A stretch of DNA of 57,127 nt from an uncultured Ectothiorhodospiraceae bacterium (GCA_947259575.1 CAMYMU010000031.1:1-57127), one strand, 5' to 3'; shown: positions 25,515 through 35,460, counted from the first letter of the stretch. Notes: generated by a model from the letters alone, not told the origin. Numbers and translations: made by a program.

Positions 25515-26531
25515 ATGACCTACGTGAGCATTCTCAGTATTGGTTTTTCCGTATTTAGTGCAATCCTACTGTTTGGTGCATATTTATTTTTTCTGAATAA
25601 TGTAAACAAGTCCTGGTTTGCCATAGCCTCCTGCTTTGGTGTTTTAACCTGTCTAATAATTTTACAACTGGGGCATCTAGATTACTTTTTAAATGGCACA
25701 GAAGTATTAGAAACGCGTTGGTATCGTGCCTGGTTATTGTTGGCTCCGACTATGTTTTTTTACTTTAGCCGCGCCACCTTGCTACCTGAAGCCAAACTCA
25801 GCCCGATTTTATTGCTGTTCTTCTTCCCCTCTACTTTAAACTTTATCGAACGTACGGAAATCGTGGTGCCGCTGAATTTTCTAATTGGTATGGGATATGC
25901 TCTGTGGTTGGCTATGCTTATTTATGGTTTGCGTTCTCAGCGCCGCCGTTTTAAAGCGGAAATGTTTTTCTTTTCATTGTTTACTGTAATAGCATTACTC
26001 GTATTGATTGTAGGTATCGCCACCCCCTATATTGATTATAAATATCTTTATTTCGTTTATACCCATGGTATTGCTGTCTCTTTCTTTTTAATTGTTGCAG
26101 TGTTAATTATTTACCCTGAACTTCTGAATGAACTAGCCGAAGCAGTGAAGATGAGTTATGCCTCATCAACCCTGGCGGATGTTGATGTCGAAGAGAAGAT
26201 CAAAAAACTCGAAAATTTAATGATAGTTGATAAAATGTATCAGAATGAAAACTTGAACCTGGCCATGGTGGCAGAAGAATTGGAGTTAACACCACATCAA
26301 TTATCTGAATTGGTTAATGTTAAATTCGGTATGAATTTCTCACGCTATATCCGAGAACAACGTGTAGTCGCTGCGAAAAAATTACTTGTGAATGAACCCG
26401 AGGCTTCCGTACTTGCGATTGGATTAGAAACTGGATTCAAATCTCAATCAAATTTTTATGCCGCATTCAAAGAAATCACCAATGTGTCACCAGGCTCATA
26501 TCGAAAAAGCGCCTCAAATAATATTGATTAG
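25515..26531 (+). CDS. AraC-family regulator with N-terminal membrane domain
   Basis: The 338-residue protein has about seven hydrophobic segments from 1 to 205, then a cytoplasmic AraC/XylS DNA-binding domain (about 230-338). The domain has two helix-turn-helix units (LNLAMVAEELELTPHQLSELVN and VLAIGLETGFKSQSNFYAAFK) and ends in the usual SPGSYR. A membrane-bound AraC regulator should respond to a membrane or extracellular signal. It lies upstream of the repeat lipoprotein gene in the same direction, 173 bases away, so that gene is a candidate target. ATG 25515 is preferred to the TTG one codon earlier. Confidence 0.87.
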   Translation: MTYVSILSIGFSVFSAILLFGAYLFFLNNVNKSWFAIASCFGVLTCLIILQLGHLDYFLNGTEVLETRWYRAWLLLAPTMFFYFSRATLLPEAKLSPILLLFFFPSTLNFIERTEIVVPLNFLIGMGYALWLAMLIYGLRSQRRRFKAEMFFFSLFTVIALLVLIVGIATPYIDYKYLYFVYTHGIAVSFFLIVAVLIIYPELLNELAEAVKMSYASSTLADVDVEEKIKKLENLMIVDKMYQNENLNLAMVAEELELTPHQLSELVNVKFGMNFSRYIREQRVVAAKKLLVNEPEASVLAIGLETGFKSQSNFYAAFKEITNVSPGSYRKSASNNID

Positions 26532-26704
26532 TCCATTTATACTGGCCTGGAATATACCCTTAAGACTAGATAGGTCCCTGATCTCATACTTTTCGAAAAA
26601 ATTTCCGAAATTATCTAAAAATCCCCATTTTCGTTCGTCCTCTTGATTGAGTTCGCGCATAAGCGCATTAGCAGCCAACAATAAATGGACAAAGGGGAAT
26701 GAAA

Positions 26705-29700
26705 ATGAAACGAACTATCCTGGTACGGCTTCGTACCCTGGTTACAGGCTTAACCGTATTTAGTTTAGCGGCCTGTGGGGGCGGTGGCGATACCGATCTG
26801 CCCAACTCGAATCCTGAAATTAATACTTTAACTGCCTCACCGAATCCTACCGACACATCGACGGAAACAACCATTAGCTGGAACGTCTCCGATGACGATG
26901 GTGACGCGGTTTCCTGCTCATTGGATGTCGATAACGATAGTGTCACGGATTACACAATCGCAGATTGTATTAGTACGACATCGCTAAATCATACCTATAA
27001 CACCGAGAATACCTATATGGCGCGCTTAACAGCCGATGATGGTAATGGCGGAAGCGCACAACGGGATGTCACTATCGTGGTCGACAATGATCTATCCATT
27101 TCGCCAGTCATCAGTTCATTTACGGTCAATCCCAATCGGGGTTACATAAATTCAGCCGTGTTGTTTAGCTGGAATGTTAGCGATGCAAATCTTGATACGC
27201 TGACGTGTTCGCTTGATGTAGACAATGATGGTACCACGGATTACACCATTAACGATTGTGCCAACAATACTTCGCGCTCACACACGTATACCATGGCGGG
27301 TAATTATAGTGCTGTGTTGAGCGTGGATGATGGCGGTAATGGCGGAAGTGACCAGGCATCAATCACTTCGATCACACAACTTGAGCCGATTAATGTTGAA
27401 GTGAGTGTGGATACGGTAAAAGTGGTAGCTGGTGAACGTATACATTACTCTATCACTGTCGCTAATGCCGGTGGGATCCCGGTCGATGGTGTTAACGTTC
27501 GAATGAATGTACCCACCGGAATAAGTTTCCATCAGGTCTTTAATACTGAACCCACGGCGAGTTCTGGTTGTGGTTCAAGTTGTTCTGCAGGCTCAGCGCC
27601 AAACTGGATCATTGGCTCGATTGATGCTGGTGGTAGTGTCACAATAGATATTGATGCTCTGGTTTCCACTTCAGTGCTTGATGGCACGGTCATTACGGCA
27701 CCCATCACCATCAGTGCTACGAACTTTAATGATGTCATCATTAACAAAGATGTACAGGTAGAGAACACTCCACTAGCTGAGATGAACCTGAGTGCCTCGA
27801 CTGATCCAATCATTCCTGGCCAGACGTTTACCTATCATGTCGATGTCGGAAACATTAGTCCGGGGACATTGACCAGCTTGCAAATGCAGACCCTCTTACC
27901 CGCTGGATTGAGCGTAACATCTATCAGTGATGGAGGTAGTGAAGTCAATCCTGGTGAAGTCGTTTGGGATGTCGCTAGCTTGAATGTGCAAAGTGGTTTG
28001 CGCCGAAGTGTGACGGTGATGGCTGATAGCAATTTATTAGCCGGTCAGGTGCTAACCGCGCAAACTGATTTAACGCATTCTGGTGGTACTTCAGAAAATA
28101 CAGCAGAATATGCCTTGACGGTTGTTAACAACAGCATTCCTTTGAGTGTTGATCTCGCCGTTGTTGAAGGTCCGGTGGCGGCAGGGGAACGTCTGCAATA
28201 CAACTTAACCTTGAGTAATCCATCCAACTTACCGGTGGATGGGATCAGTTTGGTATTACGCGTGCCTGAGGAAATCAATTTCCACCAGGCCTTCAATGCA
28301 GAACCAAATGCCAACAGTGGCTGTGGTTCAAGTTGTTTACCCAGAAGTGAAGCGCGTTGGAACATCGGTACTATACAGGAAGGTGGAAGTCGTACTATTA
28401 CGGTGGATGCGCTGGTGGCTACATCCGTGCCTGAAGGTAGCCTGATTGCTACACCGATCCGTGTTGAAGCTGCGAACTTGAATGATACTATTGAATTACT
28501 TAAGGTCACTCAGGTTGGTACACCGTCAACGGAAGTAGTCTTCAGTGCCTCGACTGATCCTGTCGTGCCTGGTGAGACCTTCAATTATACTGTTGATATC
28601 GGCAACATCAGTACTGGCACACTAACTAACATGCAGGTGCGAACTTTATTACCTGCTGGCGTCAGTGTTGCATCGATTAGTCATGGTGGTAGTGAAATCA
28701 ATCCCGGAGAAGTTGTCTGGGACATCGCTAGCCTGAATGTACAGAGTGGTGTGCAACGCAGTGTTAGTGTTGTCGCGGATAGCAACTTAGTCGCGGGCCA
28801 GACCCTGGCAGCAAAAACGGAATTGCGTCATGACGGTGGTATGGAAGTGGATAACGTAGCGGATCATGCACTCACGGTTGTTGCCACAGCGATCCCCTTA
28901 AACGTAGAACTAGCGGTTGCACAAGCGCATGTCGAAGCGGGTAAACGTTTGCGCTATAACGTGACTTTGAGTAATCCATCAAGTCTGCCTGTGGATGGAA
29001 TCAGTATGGTGATGCGAGTCCCTGAGGAGATCAGTTTCCATCAGGTCTTCAATGCGGAACCGACAGCCAATATGGGATGCGGTTCAAGTTGTTTACCCAG
29101 AAGCGAGGCGCGTTGGGATGTCGGTACCTTGCAGGAAGGTGAGAGTCGTACCATCACCGTGGATGCACTGGTCGCAACAAGCGTTCCTGAAGGTAGCCTG
29201 ATTGCTATGCCGGTGCGGATTGAGGCGACTAATCAGAACGACACCATTGATTTGTTCAAGGTTAACCTGGTAGCGGAGACTTTTGCCGAAGTCGCCATGA
29301 GTGCCTCGACCGATCCAGTGGTGCCTGGTGAGACCTTCACTTACAGCGTCGATGTCGGCAACATCAGTACTGGCACCCTGACTAACCTGGAGGTACGTAC
29401 CTTTTTGCCAGCAGGGGTTAGTGTCGCATCGATTGATAATGGAGGTGTTGAAGTTGCGCCAGGTGAGATCGTCTGGTCGCTGGGGTCGTTAAATGTCGTT
29501 AGTACCACACAGTTCAACGTCGATGTCATCGCATCACCCGGTTTGAATGGTGGTGAAGCTCTCAAGGCGAAAACCGAGTTACGTCACAATGGTGGTCAAG
29601 CTATTGATAACGTCGCAGAACACACCGTTAATGTGGTCGCAACCGCTTCACCGTTAACAGTCTCTTTCAGTGCCAATCCAAATCCAGTGGTGGTAGGTGG

Positions 29701-30034
29701 TGCCTCGTTTTATACGATCATGATCACTAACACCTCGGCCTTACCTGCCGATGCGGTTGAAATGGTGTTCCGGGTACCTGAAGAACTGAATTTCCATCAG
29801 GTGTTTGATGCCGAGCCGAATGCCAATGCAGGTTGTGGTTCATCATGTTTACCTACCAATGAAGCTCGCTTTAGTCTGGGAACGATTCCGGCTGGTATGA
29901 CACAGACGATTCTGATCGATATGAATATCGCGACGACCGCAACCGCAGGTGGTCTAATCGTATCACCCATTCGGGTGACCAGCTCTGCGCTGGAAAACAC
30001 CATCGATCGTGAATTTGTGGTGCCAATCCAGTAA
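26705..30034 (+). CDS. Giant repeat lipoprotein (PKD-like plus DUF11-like domains)
   Basis: The 1109-residue product has a lipobox (SLAAC, Cys24, then GGGG) and is therefore anchored in a membrane, probably the outer one. Two Ca-binding-like PKD modules follow (about 38-125 and 128-220), each with an SCSLDVDND...DYTIxDC signature. Next come three and a half copies of a unit of about 252 residues made of two DUF11-like immunoglobulin folds. Each copy has a GCGSSC pair that may form a disulfide. DUF11 repeats occur in bacterial surface and adhesion proteins. The ATG at 26705 has the better ribosome-site spacing. A strong terminator follows directly, so it is transcribed apart from the sigma-factor genes. 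Confidence 0.87.
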   Translation: MKRTILVRLRTLVTGLTVFSLAACGGGGDTDLPNSNPEINTLTASPNPTDTSTETTISWNVSDDDGDAVSCSLDVDNDSVTDYTIADCISTTSLNHTYNTENTYMARLTADDGNGGSAQRDVTIVVDNDLSISPVISSFTVNPNRGYINSAVLFSWNVSDANLDTLTCSLDVDNDGTTDYTINDCANNTSRSHTYTMAGNYSAVLSVDDGGNGGSDQASITSITQLEPINVEVSVDTVKVVAGERIHYSITVANAGGIPVDGVNVRMNVPTGISFHQVFNTEPTASSGCGSSCSAGSAPNWIIGSIDAGGSVTIDIDALVSTSVLDGTVITAPITISATNFNDVIINKDVQVENTPLAEMNLSASTDPIIPGQTFTYHVDVGNISPGTLTSLQMQTLLPAGLSVTSISDGGSEVNPGEVVWDVASLNVQSGLRRSVTVMADSNLLAGQVLTAQTDLTHSGGTSENTAEYALTVVNNSIPLSVDLAVVEGPVAAGERLQYNLTLSNPSNLPVDGISLVLRVPEEINFHQAFNAEPNANSGCGSSCLPRSEARWNIGTIQEGGSRTITVDALVATSVPEGSLIATPIRVEAANLNDTIELLKVTQVGTPSTEVVFSASTDPVVPGETFNYTVDIGNISTGTLTNMQVRTLLPAGVSVASISHGGSEINPGEVVWDIASLNVQSGVQRSVSVVADSNLVAGQTLAAKTELRHDGGMEVDNVADHALTVVATAIPLNVELAVAQAHVEAGKRLRYNVTLSNPSSLPVDGISMVMRVPEEISFHQVFNAEPTANMGCGSSCLPRSEARWDVGTLQEGESRTITVDALVATSVPEGSLIAMPVRIEATNQNDTIDLFKVNLVAETFAEVAMSASTDPVVPGETFTYSVDVGNISTGTLTNLEVRTFLPAGVSVASIDNGGVEVAPGEIVWSLGSLNVVSTTQFNVDVIASPGLNGGEALKAKTELRHNGGQAIDNVAEHTVNVVATASPLTVSFSANPNPVVVGGASFYTIMITNTSALPADAVEMVFRVPEELNFHQVFDAEPNANAGCGSSCLPTNEARFSLGTIPAGMTQTILIDMNIATTATAGGLIVSPIRVTSSALENTIDREFVVPIQ
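27388..30031 (+). repeat. Tandem protein-coding repeats of about 755 bp
   Basis: Within the giant lipoprotein, units begin at about 27388, 28139, 28897 and 29651; the last is only half a unit. Units two and three are the most alike. The repeated peptides include SLPVDGISMVMRVPEEISFHQ-type and GNISTGTLTN-type segments. Spacing and similarity indicate tandem duplication, which can change copy number by recombination. Confidence 0.85.
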
Positions 30035-30058
30035 TTAAAATTACAGCAGTATCATTTA

Positions 30059-30090
30059 GCCGAAGACGTCCGTTCGTCTTCGGCTTTTTT
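30059..30090 (+). terminator. Rho-independent terminator after the repeat lipoprotein
   Basis: GCCGAAGACG pairs perfectly with CGTCTTCGGC across a six-base loop and is followed by six T. It separates the repeat lipoprotein from the sigma-factor operon. Confidence 0.92.
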
Positions 30091-30206
30091 ATTCCTCATG
30101 GAATGAATTCAGAGGCATCCTGGTGATTGTTTGGCTTTCCTGCTTCGGTCATAATGTTCTGACTAAGACATATAATAACTATATATAGGGAACGAGTCAG
30201 CTAGCC

Positions 30207-30998
30207 ATGTGGAATGAGTGGCGAATAATCTATGAGGATGCCTGGACTATCGAGTTCAGTGCCATCGTTCGTAAACGCATACCTTATTCCAAGGATAGTG
30301 CGCAGGAAGTTATGGACGAGGTTCGTCAGGAACTGGCGATAAAACTGCATACACTCGAAAATGTTCCCAATTCAGTGAATGCTTATTTACGCACTGCATT
30401 TCGTAACACCCTGGAAGATTATTTACGCAAAAAAGAGGGCTACCCCCGACCGCCTGAATGGATTAAACGCTTAGGCGCTGCCTACGAACGGATCTATAAG
30501 TTGTTGTGTCTCGAGAATCGGGCTGTCAATGATATCCATGCGATGCTGGAGAGCCTCTACCAGTATACCTTTGAATTCGTTGAACAAGTTATTTCGGAAG
30601 TTCGCGCCGGGGTGGTCAATTGTGGTTCATGGCGGCATAGCGTGTCGATAGACGCGGCCGTCTCTGAGGTTGAGAGTGCAGGCATGCATAGTCAAGTAAA
30701 CCAAAGCCCGGAATCTATTTTAGAGGAGATGGATAGTTCCGCGGTCTTTGCCACGATTTTAGGACAGCAGGCATCAGGTCATTCTGAAAAGATTCACCAA
30801 ATTTTAAGCTTACTTGGCCAATGCCAGATAAACGATGACGAAAGAATATTGTTGCGTATGGTATACGCCGATGGTCATTCGATTTCAGAAGCGGCACGCC
30901 AGATTAAAATCAAAGATGCTGACGCGCGCAAGCGATTAAAGTCTGTCTATCAACGCCTAAAACAGGTTTTAACCGATGCCGGGATCACAGAATTATGA
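30207..30998 (+). CDS. Sigma70-family (ECF-like) RNA polymerase sigma factor
   Basis: The 263-residue product has a region-2-like N-terminus (about 15-90, including VNAYLRTAFRNTLEDYLRKKEG) and a clear region 4 helix-turn-helix near 210-255 (ERILLRMVYADGHSISEAARQIKIKDADARKRLKSVYQRL). The segment between them is about 120 residues, much longer than the 20-50 usual in ECF factors, and may hold a regulatory helix bundle. It is followed by a membrane anti-sigma-like gene and the TPR-CHAT protease gene. The start has only a weak GAG ribosome site. Confidence 0.78.
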   Translation: MWNEWRIIYEDAWTIEFSAIVRKRIPYSKDSAQEVMDEVRQELAIKLHTLENVPNSVNAYLRTAFRNTLEDYLRKKEGYPRPPEWIKRLGAAYERIYKLLCLENRAVNDIHAMLESLYQYTFEFVEQVISEVRAGVVNCGSWRHSVSIDAAVSEVESAGMHSQVNQSPESILEEMDSSAVFATILGQQASGHSEKIHQILSLLGQCQINDDERILLRMVYADGHSISEAARQIKIKDADARKRLKSVYQRLKQVLTDAGITEL

Positions 30999-31097
30999 TT
31001 AAAAATCGCTTAAATAGTGCGTCTGAATATTATGAGCAAGAGGAATTGACTCAAGTACAGGGTATCCTTTGCTATAACAATTTAACGAGTGATATTG

Positions 31098-32000
31098 ATG
31101 ACCGATAAGCACGACAACAATAATAGAGACGACAAGGCCTCGCCTGAAGAACGGTTGCTGGGTTTGGTTCGCCTGTTGTCGGATCAGGAACCACCAGCAG
31201 GGCCCGCCCCAACATTACAGGAAATTCAGGACTGGCATTTAGGTAAGTTGGATGCAAAAAGGGCGCAGCAAGTTAAAACACATGTTGCCCGCGATCCAGC
31301 CTGTTACCAATTATGGCGTGATTTAATCGCTGCTGAGAAAGAGGCGGAATTGGTAACAGAAAAACCGGTCTCAATCGTTTCAAAACTGTTAAATCTTTTC
31401 AAACAGTGGTGGACAACTCCCACCAGATCCTGGGCGGGTACTGGGATGGTGACGGCCATGCTGGTCGTAGTGGTTGCCGTGTTAATGCCCTATTTTGGCA
31501 GCTGGTCGCCGCTGGATGATCCTATACAGGCCGAACTTGAATATGACTGGCCTTATGCAGGGATGTCGATAACACGCGGAGGCGATCTCGATTATCGACA
31601 GAAGGTTGCGATCCAGGTCGGTCTGCGCAGTGCCATACAAACAACAACCCTGGCAAAACAGGGTTGGGCCGAAGCACTACAGAGCCTGCCAGAAAAAACC
31701 TTGCCCTGTGACAAGGCAACGGATGTGCAGGTTTGTCAGCAATCCACGAAAATATTATCGAACGTAGGCCTGCATACTGGCGTACAGTTCCTGGCCTGTC
31801 TGGATTATGAGAGACATCAGCAAACTTATTATAGTGATGAATATTGGCAAAACTTAACCAGGGCCTGGAGGGTGATCGCTAAGGAGTTAAAGCCGCTTAA
31901 CGTAGCAGTATTACAGGAAAAAATTGATCAGCTCAGTACGTCTAATAGTAAGGGACAACAATGTGGGTTAGTACGTGATGTTATATACATGTCATATTAA
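31098..32000 (+). CDS. One-pass membrane anti-sigma-like protein
   Basis: The 300-residue product has a cytoplasmic N-terminal domain of about 105 residues. It includes EIQDWHLGKLDAKRAQQV and HVARDPACYQLW, which resemble the degenerate zinc-finger anti-sigma fold but keep only the first His and one Cys of the H-x3-C-x2-C motif. One transmembrane helix follows (about 113-133). The remaining 165 residues would be periplasmic, contain several Cys and match no family I know. Position between a sigma factor and a CHAT protease supports an anti-sigma role. It begins 100 bases after the sigma gene and its last 23 bases overlap the protease gene. Confidence 0.7.
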   Translation: MTDKHDNNNRDDKASPEERLLGLVRLLSDQEPPAGPAPTLQEIQDWHLGKLDAKRAQQVKTHVARDPACYQLWRDLIAAEKEAELVTEKPVSIVSKLLNLFKQWWTTPTRSWAGTGMVTAMLVVVVAVLMPYFGSWSPLDDPIQAELEYDWPYAGMSITRGGDLDYRQKVAIQVGLRSAIQTTTLAKQGWAEALQSLPEKTLPCDKATDVQVCQQSTKILSNVGLHTGVQFLACLDYERHQQTYYSDEYWQNLTRAWRVIAKELKPLNVAVLQEKIDQLSTSNSKGQQCGLVRDVIYMSY

Positions 32001-35000
32001 ATATAGAGCTTTTAGTTTATTCATTTTTTTCCTATTCATGCTCATGCTTGGTTATTCCGTACCAAGCGCTGCAGAAGATGGTGAACCATTATTTCTTGCA
32101 CCTAATGTCAAACCATTAATTCAATCAGCATACAATTACGCGGCACAGCGAGATCGCCGCTCCTTAAAATCAATGCGTGATAAGGCAATCAAACCCTTAA
32201 ACAAAATCGCCGAACGATCAGTGCAAAATGAAAACTATGGGCAGGCGATTTATATCTACAAGGAACTGCACCAACTATATATACAGGTCCATGGTGAAAA
32301 ACACCGCACTACCTTAAACATGTACAGCCGCCTGGCGAATACGTATCAGTTAGCCGAAAAATTTACTGAGCAGATCAAAATATTACAATACCTGGTTAAA
32401 CATTATGAAACCCAGTTTGGTAGTAACTATCTTTCAACCAGAAGATACCTGGAAAACCTGGCTATTGCCTATAAGCAAAACAAGGCCTATGTTAAGTCGG
32501 CTGACACATATGCGCGACTGTTGAAAATATTTAAAGACAACGGTATTGGTAGGAACCGAAAAAAATACAAGTTAATACTTGGGCGAGTTGCAGATTTATA
32601 TATACAACAAGGCGATTATCACAGGGCTGCGCCATATTTTATGGAGTCAGTGGGAATTACGCCTGGTGCGAAGATTAACCTGACTGTCATGAACATGACG
32701 AAATACTATAACTACGGACAAATGTTACAGATCACTGGTAAATATGCCGAGGCAGAAGATCTGTATAAACAAATGCTGGCATTCAGCAAGAGCCAGTCCA
32801 AGTCTATGTCGGTGCAGATGCCTTTTGAAAACATCTATGCACATCTGGGCACATTATATCATCAGATCGGCGCCTATGATAAGGCGCTGGGATATAAACA
32901 ACAGGCCTACAAAGGTTATGCAAATAAATTCGGTAATAAATCGGTCCTTACCGCTTATATGCTAAACAATTTGGCTGAAACCCAGCTGGCATTAAAACAG
33001 TATGACAAAGCATTAAGTTCGATGAAGATCGTCGAGTTAGTATTAACCCCCCAGATCAAGAAAAAGAATGCATTATATATAGATAAGAATTTTGCGATGC
33101 CAACCCTTGCCCTGGCGTACTCTAAAGTAGGGCAATATAAAAAGGCAGAAGAGATATTTATCACGGCACTTGATGAACTCAGTAAAGAATATTCACCCAG
33201 GCATGTTCTGGTAACCTATGCAAAAAGTAATCTGGCTGAAATCTATTATCTGCAAAATCGCCTGGATGAGGCTGAGAAAATAGCGTTTGAGGCATTGAGT
33301 GCTGCAACTGTCAAAAAAGCACCTTTGTTAACGTCCAGAATTTATTTTGTCCTGGCCCGAATTCGTCATAAGCAATCATTTAGCTCTGAGGCTATCTTTT
33401 ATGGCAAGCAGGGGATTAATCACATACAAAGTTTGCGCAGTGGCCTGGTTAGCAGAGATGAATCACTGCAAAGAAGTTTTGTTGATAGTCAACAGGAAAA
33501 CTATGAGGTACTGGCCGGTTGGCTAATTGATGCCGGGCGCTTGTCCGAGGCAGAACAGGTACTGGCGATGTTAAAAGAAGAAGAGTACTTCAACTTTATT
33601 CGTCGCAATGATGCGAATAACCCCAAGGCCACTTTGGCTAAGCTAACGGCAATCGAGGCCGAGCAACGCCAGAATCTGATAAAGAGTAGTACCTCATTAA
33701 TTAAGTATGCACAAAAGCTGGATGAGTTAGAGAAGCTCGATCCTGAAATTCGTTCTGAACAAGATAAAAGGCAGATCAAGAAATATAAAAAGTTACTCAA
33801 GGTTGCAAGAAATAATTTTGAGCAGACCCTGCAGCTCATTCGTGCGGTCTTAGCTAAACGATCGACTGAGAACTTAACAGCACAACTTGATACGGGGTCT
33901 TATCAGGCATTGTTAGAAAAGTTAGGCGACGATGTGGCGCTGGTGCATATCTTACCGCTTGAGAAGGATTTACGAATCCTGTTGCGGACAACCAAGGGTA
34001 ATTTTGCAAAAAAACTGGCTGTTGATAAAAAGACGTTTAATAAAAAGATCAATACATATAAACAGTTGGTAAAGCGTCCAGACAAACCTGTAACTGAGTT
34101 AGTGAAATCCTCGCGTGAAATTCATAACTGGATCATTGGCCCAATAGCAAAGGAATTGTCACAGGCTAAGATTAAGACGCTTATGTTTTATAAAAATGGC
34201 GTATTGCGTTACATCCCTCTGGCAACTTTACATGATGGAAAAGCCTACTTAATCGAGAAATATGCGATTAGCAATTATACCGCCGCGGCGAAAGAATCAT
34301 TTGATCATGCTGCACAGAAACAATGGCAGGTGGCCGGTCTGGGCGTGAGTAAGCAACATGGTAATTTTTCTCCATTGCGGATGGTGCCTTATGAACTGGA
34401 CAGCATCGTAAAATCTTCAAGTACTGATCCCAATGGTATTTTTTCAGGTCAGGTTTATTTGGATGAAACCTTTACCAAAAGCCTGTTTAAAAAATCTTTA
34501 ACTGGAAATTATAATGTCAGTCACATTGCAACACACTATAAATTTATGCCCGGTACCGAATCCGATTCTTTTTTGTTGATGGGTGACGGTAGTCACCTGA
34601 GCCTGGCAACACTGCGATCGGCTAATTATGATTTCAAGTCCATTGATCTACTAACCTTGTCTGCCTGTGAGACTGCGGTAAGTGATACCGCAGCGGATGG
34701 TCGCGAAGTCGAAGGACTGGCGACCCTAGTACAAAAGCAGGGTGCCCGAGGCGTCATCGCGACCCTGTGGCCTGTTGCAGACTGCAGTACCGGCCAGTTT
34801 ATGAAACGTTTTTATCAAAACCGTAACCTGGGGATGAGTAAGGCCGAGGCCTTGCGCAAGACCCAGATGGCTTTCCTCTCAAATAAAGTACCGGTACGAA
34901 CGGCGGTCGCTAGTGATCCTGTAAAAGGCTGTCAGATAGCCTCCAACAGTCGGGCAACGTATCGGCATCCGTATTTCTGGGCCCCATTTATTCTGATGGG

Positions 35001-35013
35001 TAACTGGAATTAG
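31978..35013 (+). CDS. Exported TPR-CHAT caspase-like protease
   Basis: The 1011-residue protein starts with a signal peptide (FSLFIFFLFMLMLGYSVPSAA, ending near residue 32). A long array of tetratricopeptide-type helices follows (about 45-550), with KYAEAEDLYKQ, DKALGYKQQAYKGY and RLDEAEKIAFEAL units. Next is a linker helix pair (560-630) and a C-terminal CHAT domain (about 690-1011). The caspase-like dyad is intact: His853 (HIATHYK) and Cys897 (LTLSACETA). Domain ends such as GARGVIATLWPVAD and YFWAPFILMGNW are typical. The TPR array would sense or hold a substrate. Export suggests that it works outside the cytoplasm, next to the periplasmic part of the overlapping anti-sigma-like protein. 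ATG 31978 is preferred to GTG 31975. Confidence 0.88.
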   Translation: MLYTCHIKYRAFSLFIFFLFMLMLGYSVPSAAEDGEPLFLAPNVKPLIQSAYNYAAQRDRRSLKSMRDKAIKPLNKIAERSVQNENYGQAIYIYKELHQLYIQVHGEKHRTTLNMYSRLANTYQLAEKFTEQIKILQYLVKHYETQFGSNYLSTRRYLENLAIAYKQNKAYVKSADTYARLLKIFKDNGIGRNRKKYKLILGRVADLYIQQGDYHRAAPYFMESVGITPGAKINLTVMNMTKYYNYGQMLQITGKYAEAEDLYKQMLAFSKSQSKSMSVQMPFENIYAHLGTLYHQIGAYDKALGYKQQAYKGYANKFGNKSVLTAYMLNNLAETQLALKQYDKALSSMKIVELVLTPQIKKKNALYIDKNFAMPTLALAYSKVGQYKKAEEIFITALDELSKEYSPRHVLVTYAKSNLAEIYYLQNRLDEAEKIAFEALSAATVKKAPLLTSRIYFVLARIRHKQSFSSEAIFYGKQGINHIQSLRSGLVSRDESLQRSFVDSQQENYEVLAGWLIDAGRLSEAEQVLAMLKEEEYFNFIRRNDANNPKATLAKLTAIEAEQRQNLIKSSTSLIKYAQKLDELEKLDPEIRSEQDKRQIKKYKKLLKVARNNFEQTLQLIRAVLAKRSTENLTAQLDTGSYQALLEKLGDDVALVHILPLEKDLRILLRTTKGNFAKKLAVDKKTFNKKINTYKQLVKRPDKPVTELVKSSREIHNWIIGPIAKELSQAKIKTLMFYKNGVLRYIPLATLHDGKAYLIEKYAISNYTAAAKESFDHAAQKQWQVAGLGVSKQHGNFSPLRMVPYELDSIVKSSSTDPNGIFSGQVYLDETFTKSLFKKSLTGNYNVSHIATHYKFMPGTESDSFLLMGDGSHLSLATLRSANYDFKSIDLLTLSACETAVSDTAADGREVEGLATLVQKQGARGVIATLWPVADCSTGQFMKRFYQNRNLGMSKAEALRKTQMAFLSNKVPVRTAVASDPVKGCQIASNSRATYRHPYFWAPFILMGNWN

Positions 35014-35147
35014 TCTCAAAATCTTACTAATGCATTATTTTTAATTAAATTCATAAAAAGTCCCAAGCTTGTTCGTCTATATAGTTACAAATTCGTGACA
35101 TATTGGCACGATAGAATCGATTAAAATGTAAGCAGGAGAGGGTTAAG

Positions 35148-35273
35148 ATGGTATATGAATTAGTAACTTGGCTGAACATATCGTTTAGTTCGCACAGCGT
35201 TGGTGCATGTTCTATGCGAATAGTCCGGATTTTTCGTTTTGGCAAATTGTTGTACAATATGGACAAAAAATAA
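35148..35273 (+). CDS. Possible 41-residue small protein between the CHAT and CsgG-like genes
   Basis: The ATG at 35148 is preceded by a strong ribosome site (AGGAGAGG, six-base gap). The frame encodes 41 residues (MVYELVTWLNISFSSHSVGA at the start, a basic RIVRIFRFGK stretch after it) and ends in TAA. It has no known relatives that I recognise. It lies in the 447-base gap between the protease and CsgG-like genes, which otherwise shows no gene. The strong ribosome site is the only positive evidence. Confidence 0.35.
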   Translation: MVYELVTWLNISFSSHSVGACSMRIVRIFRFGKLLYNMDKK

Positions 35274-35460
35274 GGTGGCAAAATAAGAAGGTCACTAAAT
35301 ACAAATTTTTGGGGGGCCATGATTAGCTATAAAACTACCCTGATATTTCATTGAGCTTCTGACTCAGTCAGGAACCAATATTGGGCATGGTAGTTAGCAA
35401 TCCAAGCGGCTAAGTAGGATGGTCTTAAGCGCTATAAAAAATTATTAAAGAGGATTTATT

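Noticed and set aside
28045-28509. 154-codon minus-strand frame inside the giant lipoprotein
   Set aside because: It recurs at each repeat as an antisense shadow of the repetitive coding sequence and has no start signal.
35051-35320. 89-codon minus-strand open frame between the CHAT and CsgG-like genes
   Set aside because: It has no ribosome site, an odd composition for this genome, and it overlaps the better-supported small plus-strand frame.
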